From contig NC_061127.1 in assembly GCF_905220365.1 (NCBI RefSeq), forward strand, positions 8,990,001 to 9,054,000: 64,000 bases of DNA, in the 5' to 3' direction. The stretch is from Vanessa cardui (taxonomy: Eukaryota; Arthropoda; Insecta; Lepidoptera; Nymphalidae). Positions 48,301-58,439 of this stretch are shown here, piece by piece; the stretch's first letter is position 1; the number at the start of each line of letters is the position of its first letter. A model generated the notes under the pieces. That model saw only the letters and a program-made list of their open reading frames with translations. It was not told the DNA's origin and searched no databases. Position numbers and translations under genes: made by a program.

Positions 48301-51300
48301 AATGTGCTACCAACCATGGGAACTAAGATTTTATGTTCCTTGTGCCTGTAGTTACACTGGCTCACTCACCCTTCAAACTGGAACACAACAATACCTAGTA
48401 CTGTTACTTGGCGGTAGAATAACTGGTGAGTGGGTGGTACCTACTCAGACGGGCTTGCACAAAGCCCTACCACCAAGTAAATATTTATGTCCTATTATAT
48501 CTGTAATTATTAATATCCATACGTACAGAATTAAAATATATGATATAAGATAATATAAGAAGAAAATTATTTGTTGATATTTCTCGTTAAAGACGAAGGA
48601 CTTCGTCTTTCATCGAGAAGGATTTATGCTTCATGCATGCTGTTTCTTTTTGGGTTGTATTTATGTCAAGGGTTTATATATATTCTGAGTATGTTTTACG
48701 AAATATCCATCATACGTCACTTTCCTCGTGTGCTCCATGTACCAATGAGCACGAGATGAATTCAAAACAAATATACCGCACACTTCACTTTTTTAACTTT
48801 AGCAAAAATTTACCCAACACATCCTGCTGTAAAAACCCATTTGCTCTTTTAAGTATTGGAACTCAGAATCCAAAAAGAATGGTCGTTTCTGTTTTCGTTG
48901 TTTGTTTATATTATTGTAATAAGTATTAAGTTCTTAACACTCATATCTTAAAAATAATTATCAAATATTGAAAATGAGTAACCGTCAAAAAACCCAAAAA
49001 AACTGCGCTCTTGATTGGTATTTGTTTTGGTTTAGTAAAAAACTGAAACATTTCATTTAAATAATACTCTGTTTAGTAGTATACTCTGAAGTTATTTTAG
49101 CTTACCTTTGAATAATACAAACATGAAATTATCTCATAAAGGGCTGTAATACGTATTTTATAATGGCATATTATAAATATATTATATGGATAAAGTCGAA
49201 GCGATTGTGTTGCGAAATATAATGTCATAGTCACACTACCGCGCGTAAGTAATGTGCAATAGACGAAAAAATATAAACACGTGGTCGTTTCCGCTTCACT
49301 TCATATCTCAAGCATTTTATCTTATGTCAAGGGTATTTTCTTAAGAGGTAAATTGACAGATTATGTTATGATCATTACGTAGCATATTTTCTTGCGACAA
49401 GTTGCGGTTTGAGAATAAAAAAGACATGTATACTTACAATAAAAGAGGTACTGGCTATCGATAGGATTTTGCGGTTTCTGTAATTTTATATAATATGACT
49501 AATTTATTTATATATACGGCTGTATATATAAATAAATTAGTCATCAGTATTTTGTAATGGCTATTACAAAATATAATATGAAAACGAATAAAATCTAAGT
49601 TTCAATATTTTTGTCAATTGCAATATGCATTTTTCGTATTAAGCTTTTATTAATTATTATGTCATTTTAAAATAATTCGTGACCCAAATGTTACTTACCG
49701 ATTGAATATATACGACAACGGTTGTTAATTTTTTCGCTATGCACATGCATCTCCAGCGAAAAAATTAACAATTGTTTTTATTTTTTAATAAGTCTTGTAA
49801 TCTTATAAGTCTGTAAATGTCTTCACACATCCACAAAAAAATCGTATAAATTGATTATAAATTGAATTACCAATACCAGAACACAGCTAAATGATATATT
49901 TAGTAGAGATTTAGTAGAGTCTGTTTATCTTCCTAGCGAATGTTGTATAAAATAAAATCCATTAGGCGACTTATACCATTATCCTCGTAAACTAAATACT
50001 CTTATATTTACTTGTCTCATATACTCGTATATCACTTGATAACATATGAAAGCAGTAAAAACTGCAGATATAATTAACAATTCTGTTAAGAAAATATATT
50101 TATTTAGGAATCTATTCGAAAATAATCTTTGCGTGTTTGAATACAAGGATTGTGGCAAATTTCCTTTTAATCTAAGTGAATACAGTCTCAAAACAGATAT
50201 CTATGTATTTTTCTTAGATCTTTCATCTGAAACATCGGTTAATCGGTTTGCAATAATTAATACGAATCAAAAGCGTTTTTTATCAAACAAACAATAAAAC
50301 ATCACATTATGAGTAATAATTACAGCTTAGTACTATCTAAATTGTAGAAAAGTAAATTAATAAATATTTCAGGGTCGGGAACGATACGACTGGGATGAAA
50401 AGACGCAAGGTTTATTGCTAAGTGCATTTTACTATGGATATGTTGTAACTCACTTACCCGGAGGACTTTTGGCGGAAAGATTCGGAGGGAAATGGACTAT
50501 TGGACTTAGTCTTCTGGCGACTTCGCTATCTACATTAGTTACACCTTTTGTAGTTGGAATGTGGGGCGCTTTTGGATTATTCACAATGAGAGTGATCAGT
50601 GGACTGGGAGAGGTAGGTGTAATTGATGATGGGATTTTATTTTATAGTTTAATGGACTAGCAGATGGGTCTCCTGTTGGTAAGTGATCTCCACTCCCAGC
50701 AGACTAATGTTTACAGGCAGTGGGGATCAAGGTATACTTAATTGATTTACTAATTACCTGCAGTTGGGAACTGAGATTGTATGTCCTTTATGGAAGATGC
50801 AATTACAACAAATCTTGACGACCCCCATCGTCGAGTAGTGTACATATATTTTTATGGGTAAACCACTTCGAGGTCCCAGGTTCGATTCCCGGCCGAGTCG
50901 ATGTAGAAATAGTGCATTAGTTTTCTATGTTGTCTTGGGTCTGAATGTTTGTTTTACCGTCGTTACTTCTGATTATCCATGACACAAGTGCTTTAGGTAC
51001 TTACATAGGGATCTGAGTAATGTATGTGATGCTGTGCAATATATTTATTTATTTATTTAATTCTTATAAACATAATCCCTTATAATCAGAAAGCAGTTCT
51101 TCTATTCTTATTATTATTCCAGTTTGAATAGTGACAGAACTATTGTCATAGCAGGCATTCTGGACATAACTTCTTGTGTTCTGTTATTGACAGCTTATTC
51201 ACAAAGTAGTGCTTATTTATGTATCTTATATTACAGTGTGTAAGAGCAGTAGAGAGATATTAGTCGGCCCGTTTCCTCTACTGATTTTGCACTATAAATA

Positions 51301-54300
51301 AAATATATTGAATGCAACAAAAATATTAACGTACTTCTTTCAAATTTCAATATTAAAACTTTCCATTCAGAACTCAAGTCCTCATAGATATACAGTTCAA
51401 CAATATTCACAAAAGTTTCCAATTGCCGAAGTTTGAGTTTATTTAGAGAAAATTTTATCGTATGCTTAAAATCAGATCGTTATATTGAGTTTATATTAAA
51501 ACGGTCTAGAAATAAATGTGACATTATAACTGTATTTATACAACTATATTATATTGAGTCTTATCTTTTTTTCTTGTAATGATTATAATAAATAACAAAT
51601 CCTAATACTTTTAATTTCTGCCATTAATATAAGGTTAACGAGAGGTACGAGTATACTTATGACTATCACCTAAAGTGTGAATTAACCGTCGTTGAAAACA
51701 CTTAATTTCTTTACTGTATTTTGTTATCGCATTACGAAAATTTTACAAATGTAATCATGAAGATATTCTCATAACAAAAACACATTGAACCTAAATGGAC
51801 GCCATGACACCTATCGATTAAATTATTATCATTTCGCAATTCCAAACTGTTACAAGCTCTTTACTTGTATTTCATGATACCTCTAAATAGAAAGCAGTAC
51901 CTATTGGTCAGCTATTGAATTTTATTAATTTTTTTTTATTATTATAAACAAAATATAAGGTAATAGAAGATACATGATAGGTTTCAATCATCGTGGTATT
52001 TAAAGCATTACGATTTTTAAACAATTCATACTATTTAAAAATTTTCCTTGAGTATATATTTATAATTCCTACAAAATAAAAGTTGATATATTACTGGTAC
52101 AAACTATTTTATAACAAAGTAGGTTTTATATCTCTATGCACTTCGTTAAATAATTGCAAGGTACAAATTATCCTCGACAGAGTTTTTTCATTTCGTTTAG
52201 GTAAAAGAAAAACCGTATATAAATTATCTCTATGAAATTATTGTTCTTTTATTATTTTTGTAGTTATATTAGAAAATATAATAATGGACAGTATAGAAAT
52301 TTAGATTTATTTTTAAATTATTTTTAATTTAAATTTATTAACAAAGGGATATGTAAAGATAAGATGCATATATTATTTGTTAGGGATAGACGGAGAGAGA
52401 GATATATGAATATTTTCTGCAAGCAGCTCCGCGTGTGAGATCGCGGAGTCGGCAAAGCTTTAGATACTGTACGACCTTTTCTAAGCTCGGTTAACTAATT
52501 AAAACGTGAAACCGTGATAAACAAAAAATAAAAAACAACATATTCGTATTGATAATATTAGTTATATAGATTATAAAGTTATTATTAAAGATTTAAAAGT
52601 GGTATTGATTATACTACTTAATTGTATACAAGTAAATATGAATATTATTCTTTCAGGGTCCAGTGACTCCAGGATTTGTTCTATTAATGGCACGTTGGGT
52701 GCCGCCCTCAGAGCGGTCTCGTTTTGGGGCAATGATCTTTGGAGGGGCCCAAATCGGTAATATTGCGGGGCCCTACATTACAGGATTGCTCTTGGCAAAT
52801 GACGGCGACTGGGCCAATGTATTTTTTGTATTCGGTGGAATCGGCATCATTTGGTTTATATTTTTTGTAAGTTACTTATTATATTTTAAAATATTAAATT
52901 AATAAAAAATGTAATGAACGAAAAATTAAATATTTCATAGAACAACTAGGAAATCCTGTACCTATATAGCGTTTAATAATGTATGTGTTGTCGTTAAGGA
53001 AATTTTGAAAAGCAATAAAATTGGAATGTGTATAAATATAACTCTATAACTGATTGTTGCTATTCCAATTTATTCGAATTTCTAAATCAACATAAAATAT
53101 ATTTCCGTACGGGAAAACGAGATGTTTCAGTAATATAATAAAAAAAATGCTCTCCATATTCAATATTCACCTCTACGGAATTGCGTGCACGTCTATTTAC
53201 CATATGTTATTGTACACATTTGGAATATGTTTTTCGCACGCCTCGTTCTCTCTGGAATCATATCTGTCAATTGTAGAAGTAATTTTGAGAATGTTCTATA
53301 TTTGAAAAATTTTAGAAGACGGAATAATCTCAATATAATACGTTTTTTATCGTTATAGACACTTCTGTGCTACAGTTCACCAAATTCCCATCCATTCATA
53401 TCAGACGAAGAGAAACTCTACTTAAACGCTAATGTCGTTGCCTCCGGTCTGCATAAGAAGCTGGATCCAGTACCGTTCAAGGCTATATTCAGATCAGCAC
53501 CAGTCTGGTCCTTGGTGATAGCTGCAGTAAGTTCTAGCCAATTAAGACAATCCAAACACGTGATGACACTATGAATTGCTGAACATGATAATCTAATTTG
53601 TACAATGTCAATGAGAGTTTTGATTCTAAGATATTTGGAATTAATTGTTTTGGCAAACATAAAAAAATATTTACAACCTATGAGTACTTATTATCAACTA
53701 ACGTATTTTTTTTAAGAAGACCGAAACACATCCGGCAACTACAAAAATATTGACTTTATAATATAAATACGAACACTTTTATTTATTTTGTAGTGACGCT
53801 ATGTCAATTATTACTTTAGCAAATAATCTAACTGCAGAAAATAAAAGGAATTGTTTGATCTAACTGTGTACGATTTGTACTTCGTAATTTTGACTTATAA
53901 AACTATTTTTCAGATCGGTCACGATTGGGGCTATTTCACAATGATAACTGATTTGCCAAAGTATTTCTCTGATGTCTTAAGGTTTAATATTAAGGAAACT
54001 GGACTGATGGCTGCTCTACCTTATATCGCTATGTATATTTGCTCGTTCATATTTGCCAGTTTTTGTGATTTGTGCGTTAGAAAAAAATGGCACAGCATTG
54101 CTACTGGCAGGAAGATTTATACTACAGTATGTAAGTATAAATTTATTTAATCCAATTAATTAGTAACAGTTATGCAAATGAACGACTTGAGACCTTTTTA
54201 TACAATTAATTAATAGTTACTTTATTGAAAGCTTTGAATATAATAATTTGAGTATAAAAATATGGAAAACCACATATTTAAAAGAGAAAAAAAATCAAAT

Positions 54301-57300
54301 TTTCTAAAAAGGACACGAAACTAATCAATCCAATAAATAACTTGTGTGAATATGTTTGTTTAAAAAAATCTGATAGACAAATATTTATCGCTTCATTATC
54401 ATATATTAATATCTCATTAAGTTTAAATTAACAAATAATTTCACATTAAAAAGCACCTTTATCAGCAATTTTGTGCACAAAAAACGTTAATCAACGTTTT
54501 GAAAACCCGATTTCGTTTGATTACGCTCATTACTTTATTTTAAACGAATAATTATTTCCTAAACAGAAATTATGAAATTCACTAATGATTGCGTTGAAAC
54601 CGTATACACTTGGATAACATAGCCATTATAATCCGTATCTCATGAACATGAGTTTTAATAATTGAAAATAGGTAACTTTGTTGCTTGAGCATATATATGC
54701 ATAATTTTTCATGGATTTAGTATATATGAAATAGAAAGGATGATCAAGTGCACAAAATAAAACCATTTATCAATTTTCTTATACTGCTTTATAGCAAACA
54801 TCTTTACATAATATAAAACAAAACGGATTTTGATGCGGTTTTTTTTAACAGATAGATTGATTCGAGTGTAAGGTTTTTGTGTATAACACATGAACATTTA
54901 TTTATTTATTTTATTTAAACACTTTATTGTACACCACAAATTAAACAGATAAGTAAGAACACATAAAAAAAAAATAGATGGTACAACCGGCGGTCTTATC
55001 GCTTTAAAGCGATTTCTTCCAGACAACCGAGGTGATATGGAGTAGTAGCCAACAGAGAAATGGTAGGTGGTGTAAAATAGACTACATGCATAGATACAAA
55101 TAATATAATACATAAATAAACTACTACATACATATAGCTAGGTACATAAATACATTTATACATACATATATACATAGAGTCATACATAAAAACATATAAA
55201 TATACAGATATATACAAATAACAAATGGTATCTAGTCGCCATTCAGTGTGAGAGTGTGAGGTAATAATTAATAACTTTAGTTTTAAATAATGTTAAAGAG
55301 GTTGCAGATTTGATATTAAGCGGGAGGGCATTCCACAATCGAGTAGCCTCAGCCGTAAAAGATTTTTTGGAAAAAATTGTTTTCTGCACAGGTGGATTTA
55401 AAAGTAAATTTTCAGATGAACGTAAGTTCATGTTGTGTCCGTCAATAACATTGCGAGAATTCAAAAATTTAAATTTTTCTTTCAAATAAATAGGTGAGTG
55501 AGGATTGAATAACACACAGTACAGAAGACAAACAATATGTAGATTCCGGCGAAAACGAATAGGTAACCACTTGAGCTGAGTACGAAATTCAGAGACATGG
55601 TCATATTTGCGTAAGCCAAATATGAACCGTATAGCTAGATTTTGAAGACGCTCAAGTTTATTTAATTGGTCCTCATTTAAATCTAGATAGCTTGCGTCTG
55701 CATAATCGAGAATAGATAGAAGTAGAGAATGTGCTAACATAGTCTTGGTGGAAATAGGAAGAAAGAAACGGAGACGTCGTAGAGAGCCCATCGCCGAAAA
55801 CATTTTCCTGCTGACTACATTTAACTGATGTGACCATGAAAGTGTAGAATCTAGATGTATACCGAGATTTTTTACCGTAGAACTATATGGTATAGTACAA
55901 TTATCTAATATAATCGTAGGAATGTTTCTCCAGTCAACTCTTGAAATCATAGCAGCACTGCCAATAATAATGGCCTGTGATTTTGATGGATTGATCTTTA
56001 AACCATAACACTTGCTCCAATCACTGATTGTAACCAGGTCATCATTAATGGCAGCGATAGCGCTGGGCAAGTTATCCAAGGTTGACTGGGTATAAAGCTG
56101 GAGATCATCTGCATACATGTGGTAGAGAGAAGAAATCTTTTGAGTAATAGAATTAATGAACATTATATTAAAGAAAAAGAAAATTTGTAATATATTTAGT
56201 ATCTCCAATGCACACGTGTGAAGTACGGGGTCGCTAGTAATAGTAATATTTAAAAATGCAATGTTCATTTTTTTAATCGGAAGCAACAAACATTATTTCC
56301 TCACAATGTCATTCGTTTTCACGTCTTACTGCATTAGTAAAATATGTCCCTGAATTCATCACGCTCACGGAAGATTATTTTTTCCTCAGCGTCCACATTG
56401 CCTGCGATATTTATTATTCTGGCTTCGTACTCGGGTTGTGACCGTATTAAGGCAGTCGGATTTTTCGTGACATCCATGGCTTTTATGGCTGGATTCTATA
56501 GTAGTGTGAAGATCAATGCCATGGACATTGCCCCTAACTACGCCGGAACATGCTCCGCTATTGTCAACGGATTGGCTGCTGTGTCAGGGATGATAACACC
56601 GTATATGATTGGTCTATTGACACCTGATGTGAGTATGAATAGCATCTGTCCTATTTACAGCTATATAAAAAAATCTTTTCGAATCTTTTAGATTATTTCT
56701 TACGTTTTATTCCAAATTTTTATGTAGTCGATCTGGTCGGTGTCTGTGAGAAATTTTGTAATTTATTTTTAAAGAAATTCCTGTTGTGTTCGAAATTCGA
56801 AATTTAATATAGCTCAGAATTTAGAATACAAGATAACGGAAAAATATTTTCTGAACCAACCGCAAATTAAAAGAAAGTATATGAAAGAATTATGTTAACA
56901 CATGACGATATTATTATGCAAACATTTTAGTTGTACAATCTCAAAAATATCAAATATAGTGAAAATTTTCATATAAAAATAATTCAACTCTTGCTTGATA
57001 ATATTTAATGCTATATAATTTGACAAAAAATAACGTAGAAAAAACTTGTCAACATTGTGTTTTTTGCTTGTATTTGAAGCAGAGGCCAAAAATTCAAGCT
57101 TGAATGAATTTTGTTTGGTTAAAGGTGAAAATGAAATAAGTCAAGCGTTCAATTAAGTTAATTTCCTTTAGACGGGTTTTTATACGAAACAGACATAAAA
57201 TCTTACTTCCTTCTAGCTTTCCTGTTACTCTTATCATACATATTATAAAACAAAGTCCCCCGGCGGCCTCTGTCTGTATGTGCGCTATAAACTCCAAAAC

Positions 57301-58275
57301 TACTTAACGGATTTTCATGCGGTTTTCACTAATAGGTAAAGGGATTCATAAGGAAGGTTTAAGTGTTTCATTTATTAAGGTTTATGTGTAAATAATTTGA
57401 AATAGAACGACAATTGTTAAATATGTTGAAAAAAAAGCAATATAAAATATAAATAAAAAGTAAAAATATAAAAAAATTATGTCCATCCATGCGAAGCGGG
57501 AACGGGCCGCTAGTATCATAACATCCTAGTAGCTAATGTCGGGCAAATACTGTCGCATTTATTTTCTTAGTCAACAATTATTCGCGTCGACTCATCTATT
57601 GTATTCTGATGGTACTGTGCCAGAAACTTCCATAAAACTATCAGCAGCACAAAGTTTCTTTATAAAGTTTAAAGTTGCTTCTGGAGTCACCCACAGCAAA
57701 AAAAGGCAAATCTATTTTTGAACACTGTCTCCAAAAGTAACTAAAATTATATTATAAGATCACGTGTAAATGCAAGCATATATTTGAACTTTTGATTTTG
57801 CTATTAAAATTTAATTTAATTGCAAATACGATTAGTTACGGTATCGTATACAATGCTTAAGCCTAAAGTTAACAGGAATTAATTTAAAACAGTATAATTC
57901 GCTACACACACTACAGTGAAATTAATATGTAATGTTTTTATGCAGACTCTGATATCCTAGGATTGTCTCAAATCATATGTATTTTTTTAATATACCGATA
58001 TTATTTCTTACATAAATATTTACACTAAACATACTTGATTGCAGCAAACGATTCAACAATGGCGCTTAGCTTTCTGGACAATATTTGTTGTTCTCATCGG
58101 AACAAATCTCGTATATTTGATATGGGGGTCTGGTGAGCCACAGTGGTGGGACGACGTTGACAAGTATGGCTATCCCCCCAATTGGAAACATGGACCTCTT
58201 AAGAAGAGAACAGAAGACTCGGAGAAAAACGTTGTATATCCAAAACACGACCACTCGCCGATCGCTAAAGACTAA
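45289..58275 (+). CDS. SLC17-family MFS transporter 2 (tandem paralogue of transporter 1)
   Basis: Join of 45289-45325, 46572-46786, 50373-50612, 52657-52866, 53359-53526, 53914-54130, 56390-56628 and 58045-58275, giving 518 aa. Intron phases are identical to transporter 1 (1,0,0,0,0,1,0) and exon lengths nearly so; exons 6 and 7 are exactly equal. It keeps TM1 TMRVCLSVAI (Arg37), a CPD loop with an NTT sequon, HLPGGLLAERFGGKW, FGAMIFGGAQIGN, IGHDWGYFTM, DIAPNYAGT and WWDDVDKYGYPPNWKHGPL. Difference: TM4 reads VISGLGEG, so the first of the two TM4 glutamates is Ser160 while Glu164 remains. The N-terminus is 16 residues shorter. The gene is longer because its introns carry SINEs, a 231-bp duplication and a LINE nested in a Helitron-like element. 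Substrate unknown. Confidence 0.95.
45925..46135 (+). repeat. Degenerate SINE-B
   Basis: GGTAGGTGGACCAACAAATGG, CATTGGTAACTACAATGTTATG, TTTGGCGGTATAATTGATGAA and CCGTCCACAGAGC follow SINE-B order with many changes. Lies in intron 1. Confidence 0.65.
46572..46786 (+). CDS. Transporter 2 exon 2 (TM1 and luminal loop)
   Basis: Acceptor TGTTTTAG, donor ACG|GTAAGA, phase 0. It encodes LFIPQRYVFGLLGLFALANS, the TMRVCLSVAIVKMVKE helix and the loop ETCPDTRIYNTTDS. Confidence 0.95.
46980..47440 (+). repeat. Near-identical 231-bp tandem duplication
   Basis: Copy 1 is about 46980-47210 and copy 2 about 47211-47440. The unit runs from AGTATGAATTGATAAGTATAC to TAATATCTGAAGAAGAAC. Only two substitutions were seen (ATATG/ATATA before TTG, and TTTGG/TTTGA before TTG). 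It is non-coding, in intron 2 of transporter 2. Confidence 0.93.
47449..47491. repeat. Perfect 19-bp inverted repeat
   Basis: The arm GAATATTTTTGAGAACTAC, loop ATCTG and exact complementary arm start 9 bp after the tandem duplication at 46980-47440. No larger element is visible. Confidence 0.9.
48203..48478 (+). repeat. SINE-B, well preserved
   Basis: It starts GGTTCGCTGACGAGCATATGG after a T-run and ends GCCCTACCACCAAGTAA. It is nearly colinear and highly similar to 917-1196 and 26717-26998. Lies in intron 2. Confidence 0.88.
49495..49573. repeat. Two adjacent perfect hairpins with the same GGCT loop
   Basis: Hairpin 1 has 23-bp arms (49495-49517 and 49522-49544) around GGCT. Three bases later hairpin 2 has 11-bp arms (49548-49558 and 49563-49573), also around GGCT. 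The arms are AT-rich and pair perfectly. No TIR transposon structure is evident. Confidence 0.9.
49717..49776. repeat. 22-bp inverted repeat, two mismatches
   Basis: AACGGTTGTTAATTTTTTCG... at 49717-49738 is complementary to 49755-49776 at 20 of 22 positions, with a 16-bp loop. It is the third inverted repeat within about 280 bp of intron 2. Confidence 0.85.
50373..50612 (+). CDS. Transporter 2 exon 3 (TM2-TM4)
   Basis: Acceptor ATTTCAG, donor GAG|GTAGGT, phase 0. It encodes YDWDEKTQGLLLSAFYYGYV, THLPGGLLAERFGGKW and FTMRVISGLGE. The codon AGT (Ser160) stands where transporter 1 has GAA (Glu179). Confidence 0.95.
50650..50815 (+). repeat. Degenerate SINE-B
   Basis: GACTAGCAGATGGGTCTCCTG, GGTAAGTGATCTCCACTCCC, AGTTGGGAACTGAGATTGTATG and GGAAGATGCAATTAC are colinear with SINE-B from its start to the middle. 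It abuts SINE-C. Confidence 0.6.
50816..51038 (+). mobile_element. SINE-C, tRNA-derived, in intron 3
   Basis: Second copy of the element at 35942-36165: GACGACCCCCATCGTCGAG, GGTTCGATTCCCGGCCGAG, TAGTTTTCTATGTTGTCTTG, CGTTACTTCTGATTATCC and ACACAAGTGCTTTAG. It is followed by (ATTT)n. It starts about 205 bp after exon 3, as the other copy starts about 170 bp after exon 3 of transporter 1. Confidence 0.85.
51040..52656. other. Intron 3 of transporter 2, no further gene
   Basis: AT-rich, without intact repeats. The minus-strand frame at 51231-51422 has no recognisable content. A small GC-rich inverted pair (CTCCGCG/CGCGGAG) lies near 52427-52448. Confidence 0.5.
52657..52866 (+). CDS. Transporter 2 exon 4 (TM4-TM6)
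   Basis: Acceptor CTTTCAG, donor TTT|GTAAGT, phase 0. It encodes GPVTPGFVLLMARWVPPSER, FGAMIFGGAQIGNIAGPYI and VFFVFGGIGIIWFIFF. Confidence 0.96.
53359..53526 (+). CDS. Transporter 2 exon 5 (central loop, start of TM7)
   Basis: Found by splice logic and homology. Acceptor GTTATAG, donor GCA|GTAAGT. It encodes TLLCYSSPNSHPFISDEEKL, then KLDPVPFKAIFRSAPVWSLV. It is two residues shorter than the paralogue exon. The antisense frame at 53418-53660 is a shadow. Confidence 0.93.
53914..54130 (+). CDS. Transporter 2 exon 6 (TM7-TM8)
   Basis: Acceptor TTTTCAG, donor GTAT|GTAAGT, phase 1. It encodes IGHDWGYFTMITDLPKYF, FNIKETGLMAALPYIAMY and GRKIYTTV. It is the same length as exon 6 of transporter 1. 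Confidence 0.96.
54808..56237 (+). mobile_element. Helitron-like element split by a LINE
   Basis: The left part (54808-54898) has ATATAAAACAAAACGGATTT and TGATGCGGTTTTTTTTAACAG. The right part (56165-56237) ends GTGTGAAGTACGGGGTCGCTAG followed by T. Together they give the start, core and CTAG end of the family at 22338-22599. The LINE at 54899-56155 sits between them. Confidence 0.7.
54899..56155 (-). mobile_element. LINE (CR1/jockey-type), 5'-truncated, with 9-bp target-site duplication
   Basis: The minus-strand ORF (stop at 55243) begins inside the RT domain just before YHMYADDLQLY (catalytic YADD) and continues with SDWSKCYGLKINPSKSQAII, the thumb region and a C-terminus ending ATRLWNALPLNIK...TLFKTKV. 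An approximately 340-bp 3' UTR with ATACAT repeats and an (AAATA)n tail follows. ATGAACATT occurs at 54890-54898 and 56156-56164 as a target-site duplication. The annotated ORF's first ~45 residues lie outside the element. Endonuclease and early RT motifs are missing, so it is not autonomous. Confidence 0.88.
56390..56628 (+). CDS. Transporter 2 exon 7 (TM9-TM11)
   Basis: Acceptor TTCCTCAG, donor GAT|GTGAGT. It encodes SSTLPAIFIILASYSGCD, SVKINAMDIAPNYAGTCSAI and ITPYMIGLLTPD. Same length and phases as exon 7 of transporter 1. It lies only 152 bp from the Helitron-like end upstream. Confidence 0.96.
57238..57513 (+). mobile_element. Non-autonomous Helitron-like element
   Basis: Starts near ATTATAAAACAAAGTCCCCC. 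It contains AACTACTTAACGGATTTTC and ATGCGGTTTTCACTAATAGG, and ends GCGAAGCGGGAACGGGCCGCTAG followed by T. Same family as 22338-22599. Lies in intron 7 of transporter 2. Confidence 0.68.
58045..58275 (+). CDS. Transporter 2 exon 8 (TM12 and C-terminal tail)
   Basis: Acceptor GATTGCAG, stop TAA at 58273-58275. It encodes QTIQQWRLAFWTIFVVLIGT, NLVYLIWGSGEPQWWDD, then KYGYPPNWKHGPLKKRTED and a His/Asp-containing tail. The antisense frame is a shadow. Confidence 0.95.
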   Translation, partial: QTIQQWRLAFWTIFVVLIGTNLVYLIWGSGEPQWWDDVDKYGYPPNWKHGPLKKRTEDSEKNVVYPKHDHSPIAKD

Positions 58276-58398
58276 AATAAAAAAATATCGAATCAATGTG
58301 TTTTAATAATATTACTATTAATAATTGTAATAATTATTCTGGCAGTATTATTATAGCCTTTCGATCAATTTACACATATTTCAAATTGGTATTGATTA

Positions 58399-58404
58399 AA
58401 TAAA
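58399..58404 (+). terminator. Candidate poly(A) signal of transporter 2
   Basis: AATAAA about 125 bp after the stop. Another AATAAA at 58276-58281 touches the stop codon and seems too close. The antisense LINE begins about 40 bp further on. Confidence 0.45.
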
Positions 58405-58439
58405 TATACAAAACACTGCTTTGTTAGTCCGGACAAAAT

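Noticed and set aside
48640..48780. Possible SINE-A remnant (CATCATACG..., GAGCACGAGATGAATTC)
   Set aside because: Only about 20 bp match well; too decayed to delimit.
55080..55215. ATACAT-rich stretch that might be a satellite
   Set aside because: Irregular and contained in the 3' UTR of the nested LINE.
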